The position numbers were made by a program, and so were the translations under genes. From Candidatus Aminicenantota bacterium (lineage in GTDB: Bacteria; Acidobacteriota; B3-B38; Guanabaribacteriales; B3-B38), in NCBI GenBank assembly GCA_029880275.1, contig JAOUOQ010000067.1, positions 1 to 8,665 on the forward strand: a stretch of 8,665 nucleotides of DNA, in the 5' to 3' direction. Shown here one piece after another: positions 6,411 through 8,665 of this stretch. The notes below the pieces were generated by a model. That model made no database searches, had not been told where the DNA came from, and was given only the letters and a program-made list of their open reading frames with translations. Numbering within the stretch: the first letter of the stretch is position 1; every line of letters starts with the position of its first letter.

Positions 6411-7657
6411 GTTATCCTGTCACAAAGCTCATAGGCTTGGCGGCGGCATTGATTTTGTCGGCGCTTTTTTCCTTACTGGAGGAGGCATATTCCTTCTTGC
6501 CGGAGGGTGCCAGGTGGCAGCTATCGGAGCGAAAACGAGGGAGAGGGCTTCTCTCCCGGCTTCACATACTCCGCAGCCCGGTTCATTTCGCAGTTATACT
6601 TCAGTTAGGAAGGCTTCTCTTTCTGGGAATTCTGCTTATTCTGATTGCCGATTTCAGCTTCCGTAGATTCCCCCAGCACCCCTTCCTCACCGCTTTGCTT
6701 CTGGGAGGAGGAGTGGTGTTCGTCTTCCACCTCCTATTACCCCGGCTTTTCTCGTTTATCTCTCCTGTGGTTTATCTGACAATTTTTCTGCCTCTGCTTC
6801 GGTTTAGTTATCTTTTGCTCTACCCCATTACTCAACTTCTCTCTTTTGTTGGCGAGTCTGTATCCAATAGAGGGAAGAGAGAGGTCACCGAAGAGGCTGA
6901 AGAAGCTGCCCGTGAAGAGATAAAGGCATACATTGATGTGGGGGAGGAGAGGGGATATTTTGAGAAAGACGAGGGGCAGCTCATCAAGAGCGCAGTGGAG
7001 TTTGGCGATACCATGGTTCGCGAGGTAATGACCCCGCGGGTAGATATGGTCTGCATAAAAAAGGAGGCTACCGTGGGTGAGCTCAAGAGGCTCCTCAAGC
7101 AGAAAAAATATTCCCGCATACCGGTTTATAGCGGTCAGATAGACAATATAGTCGGCATCATAAGTACCAAGGAGGTATTTGACTACCTGGGCGAAGAGGC
7201 TGATGATAACACACTTACTCCCCTTATGCGACCTGCTTACTTCGTGCCCGAAACCAAAGGGGTAGGGGACCTTCTGAGGGAGCTGCAAATAGGGAAGAGG
7301 CATATTGCTGTCGTGGTGGACGAATATGGGGGAACGGCTGGGCTGGTGACTATTGAGGATATACTGGAGGAGATTGTAGGGGAGATCTGGGACGAATATG
7401 ACCAGGAGGCTGAGCCGATAGTCAGGGAGGGGGATGGCGTTATCATTGCCATGGGGAAGACCGATGTGGATGAGGTTAGCCAAGCCCTGGGAGTTGACCT
7501 TCGGGAAGAGGGCTTCGAGACCATTAGCGGGCTGGTATTCAACACCCTGGGGAGAATACCCAAAAGTGGAGAGAGTTTTGAACACCGAGGGGTAAGGATT
7601 GATATATTAGAGGCAGACCAGCGGCGTATTCGCAAGGTCAGGGTCACCAGGCTATGA
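6407..7657 (+). CDS. CorC/HlyC-family membrane protein with paired CBS domains (CNNM-like)
   Basis: A 416-residue protein with a hydrophobic N-terminal part resembling the DUF21/CNNM domain (segments about 5-25, 58-82, 93-115 and 118-148). A charged linker (about 150-200) leads to two CBS domains (about 205-262 and 270-325) and a C-terminal CorC_HlyC domain (about 335-414). Typical landmarks are VREVMTPRVDMV (204-215), SRIPVYSG (236-243), VVVDEYGGTAGLVTIEDILE (302-321, the strongest family signature), and FETISGLVFNTLGRIP (370-385). Relatives take part in magnesium/cobalt efflux or ion homeostasis, with CBS domains binding adenine nucleotides. The membrane domain looks diverged: an E-x-A motif is kept near 25-27, but the Asn-containing motif expected in the second segment reads LQLGRLL and the usual Pro-Lys motif reads LLPRLF. 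Transport function is therefore uncertain. The start is TTG overlapping the ybeY stop, and the stop overlaps the era ATG. Confidence 0.9.
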   Translation: MSYPVTKLIGLAAALILSALFSLLEEAYSFLPEGARWQLSERKRGRGLLSRLHILRSPVHFAVILQLGRLLFLGILLILIADFSFRRFPQHPFLTALLLGGGVVFVFHLLLPRLFSFISPVVYLTIFLPLLRFSYLLLYPITQLLSFVGESVSNRGKREVTEEAEEAAREEIKAYIDVGEERGYFEKDEGQLIKSAVEFGDTMVREVMTPRVDMVCIKKEATVGELKRLLKQKKYSRIPVYSGQIDNIVGIISTKEVFDYLGEEADDNTLTPLMRPAYFVPETKGVGDLLRELQIGKRHIAVVVDEYGGTAGLVTIEDILEEIVGEIWDEYDQEAEPIVREGDGVIIAMGKTDVDEVSQALGVDLREEGFETISGLVFNTLGRIPKSGESFEHRGVRIDILEADQRRIRKVRVTRL

Positions 7658-8544
7658 GCCAGTTCAAATCGGGCTTTGTCAGCATAGTCGGGCGCACCAA
7701 TGTAGGGAAATCGACCCTGTTGAACAGCTATGTGGGGGAGAAGGTTGCCATCATCTCCGATAAGCCCCAGACCACCCGCTGGCGAATTCAGGGGGTGAGA
7801 ACCTATCCCGAGGGGCAGATTGTATTCATAGACACTCCGGGAATTCATAAGCCCAAATATAAACTCAGCCAGAGGATGGTGGAGCTCTCCCTTCAGTCAC
7901 TCAAGGATGTCGACCTGATACTTTTCATGGTCGATGCCAGCCAGCCCTTTGGAAAAGGAGACCAATTTGTAATTGACCAATTGCAGAAGCTACGCATCCC
8001 TGTGTTTCTCCTCCTGAACAAAATTGACCTTATAAAAAAAGAGAACCTGCTTCCCCTCATCGATACATATCAGAGCCTCTATTCCTTTGCCGAGATTATC
8101 CCTGTCTCAGCCTTAAAGGGGGATAACCTCGACCGGCTGAGAGATAGGATATTGGAATATCTCCCCCCAGGTGATCCTTATTTCCCACCTGACCAATTTA
8201 CCGATCAATCAGAGAGATTGATAGTTGCCGAACTCATCAGGGAGAAGATTCTTTCCCACACCAGGGAAGAGCTCCCGTATTCTACCACTGTCATGGTAGA
8301 TAGTTTTAAGACTGATGAGGAGAAAAAGCTAATAAGGATAAGCGCCATTATCTATGTGGATAAAAAATCCCAGAAGGGAATTATCATAGGCAAGGATGGT
8401 TCTCTGCTAAAGCGCATCGGCACTCAGGCGCGCCAGGATATAGAGAGGATTCTTAACTCCAGGGTTTTCCTCCAGCTCTGGGTGAAGGTGAAGAAGGGGT
8501 GGCGGCAGGACGAGCGGTTCCTGGAACGACTCGGTATGCAATAG
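7654..8544 (+). CDS. era: GTPase Era
   Basis: A 296-residue protein of normal Era length, with a GTPase domain followed by a KH RNA-binding domain. Era binds the 3' end of 16S rRNA and assists 30S subunit assembly at the inner membrane. Motifs in order are G1 GRTNVGKS (13-20), the switch region DKPQTTR (36-42), G3 DTPG (60-63), G4 NKID (122-125) and G5 SALKG (152-156). The Era-specific LPYSTTVMVDSF (208-219 region) follows, then the KH GxxG loop GKDG (246-249). G1 usually reads GRPNVGKS; the Thr at residue 15 is an uncommon change outside the residues that hold phosphate. The ATG overlaps the corC-like stop (ATGA), and only a weak ribosome site is seen, so translation is probably coupled. This is the last gene of the operon; no GC-rich terminator follows. 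Confidence 0.97.
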   Translation: MSQFKSGFVSIVGRTNVGKSTLLNSYVGEKVAIISDKPQTTRWRIQGVRTYPEGQIVFIDTPGIHKPKYKLSQRMVELSLQSLKDVDLILFMVDASQPFGKGDQFVIDQLQKLRIPVFLLLNKIDLIKKENLLPLIDTYQSLYSFAEIIPVSALKGDNLDRLRDRILEYLPPGDPYFPPDQFTDQSERLIVAELIREKILSHTREELPYSTTVMVDSFKTDEEKKLIRISAIIYVDKKSQKGIIIGKDGSLLKRIGTQARQDIERILNSRVFLQLWVKVKKGWRQDERFLERLGMQ

Positions 8545-8583
8545 CCAGAGGAGCCTGTAAGCTTTCCATTTTAAATTAAAAGG

Positions 8584-8665
8584 TTATCTACGCGCCTTTA
8601 TCTCCACAATTTTCTCACGGGCAATTAACACCCATATTTGGTCAGCGGGCTGGATTAACTTTCTC
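8584..8665 (-). CDS. C-terminal end of an unrecognised minus-strand gene (runs off the right edge)
   Basis: Twenty-six codons plus TAA (stop at 8586-8584) read on the minus strand; the start lies beyond the window. The end of the protein reads QPADQIWVLIARE and then KIVEIKARR. The other two minus-strand frames are closed within the first 24 bases, and the plus strand has several stops, so this frame is the only plausible coding one. The D-x-I/L-W-V-L pattern loosely recalls the closing strand of TrkA-C-type domains, but the piece is too short for an assignment. It converges on era with 39 bases between the two stop codons. Confidence 0.5.
   Translation of the reverse strand, partial: RKLIQPADQIWVLIAREKIVEIKARR

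Noticed and set aside
6737..7585. Long open frame (282 codons) on the minus strand opposite the corC-like gene
   Set aside because: It lies wholly within a well-supported CBS-domain gene, has no recognisable motif and reflects codon bias of the sense strand.
8569..8583. AT-rich palindrome after era as a bidirectional terminator
   Set aside because: The stem is almost entirely A-T with a very small loop and no clear T-tract after a stable hairpin, so it cannot be called a terminator on sequence alone.

Overview
The window suggests a double-membraned (Gram-negative-type) bacterium. Two divergently transcribed genes at the left encode envelope proteins with lipoprotein-like signal sequences (an M48-type metallopeptidase and a LysM protein), and the main operon runs phoH - [extra peptidase gene] - pgpH-type 7TM-HD - ybeY - corC-like - era. 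That order mixes the Firmicutes-style phoH/7TM-HD/ybeY/era cluster with the proteobacterial ybeZ-ybeY-ybeX arrangement. Such orders occur in deltaproteobacterial and candidate-phylum genomes, but the phylum cannot be fixed from this sequence.

Left end (1-1494): the N-terminal 93 codons of an M48 metallopeptidase lipoprotein run leftwards out of the window from 281. Facing away from it is a lipoprotein with coiled-coil repeats and a C-terminal LysM domain (559-1422). The 277-base gap between them holds a good promoter for each direction and an exact 11-base inverted repeat (385-395 and 497-507). The LysM gene has a ten-base perfect Shine-Dalgarno sequence and ends in a strong intrinsic terminator (1445-1494).

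Main operon (1509-8544): six genes on the plus strand, with gaps of 70 and 1 bases and then three overlaps (53, 4 and 4 bases). PhoH-like ATPase, YbeY endoribonuclease and Era GTPase belong to the 16S rRNA/30S maturation group. The 7TM-HD protein is a PgpH-type cyclic-di-AMP phosphodiesterase, and the CBS protein belongs to the CorC/HlyC family. Between phoH and pgpH sits an AT-rich gene for a membrane-anchored or secreted protein with an HExxH zinc-peptidase motif. It is not a standard member of this cluster and is the most unusual gene of the window.

Right end (8545-8665): after era, the last 26 codons of an unrecognised minus-strand gene converge on the operon. There are no rRNA, tRNA, CRISPR or insertion-sequence features. 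I did not find a clearly new multi-gene system; the best leads are the inserted peptidase, the divergent control region, and the closeness of the terminator to phoH.
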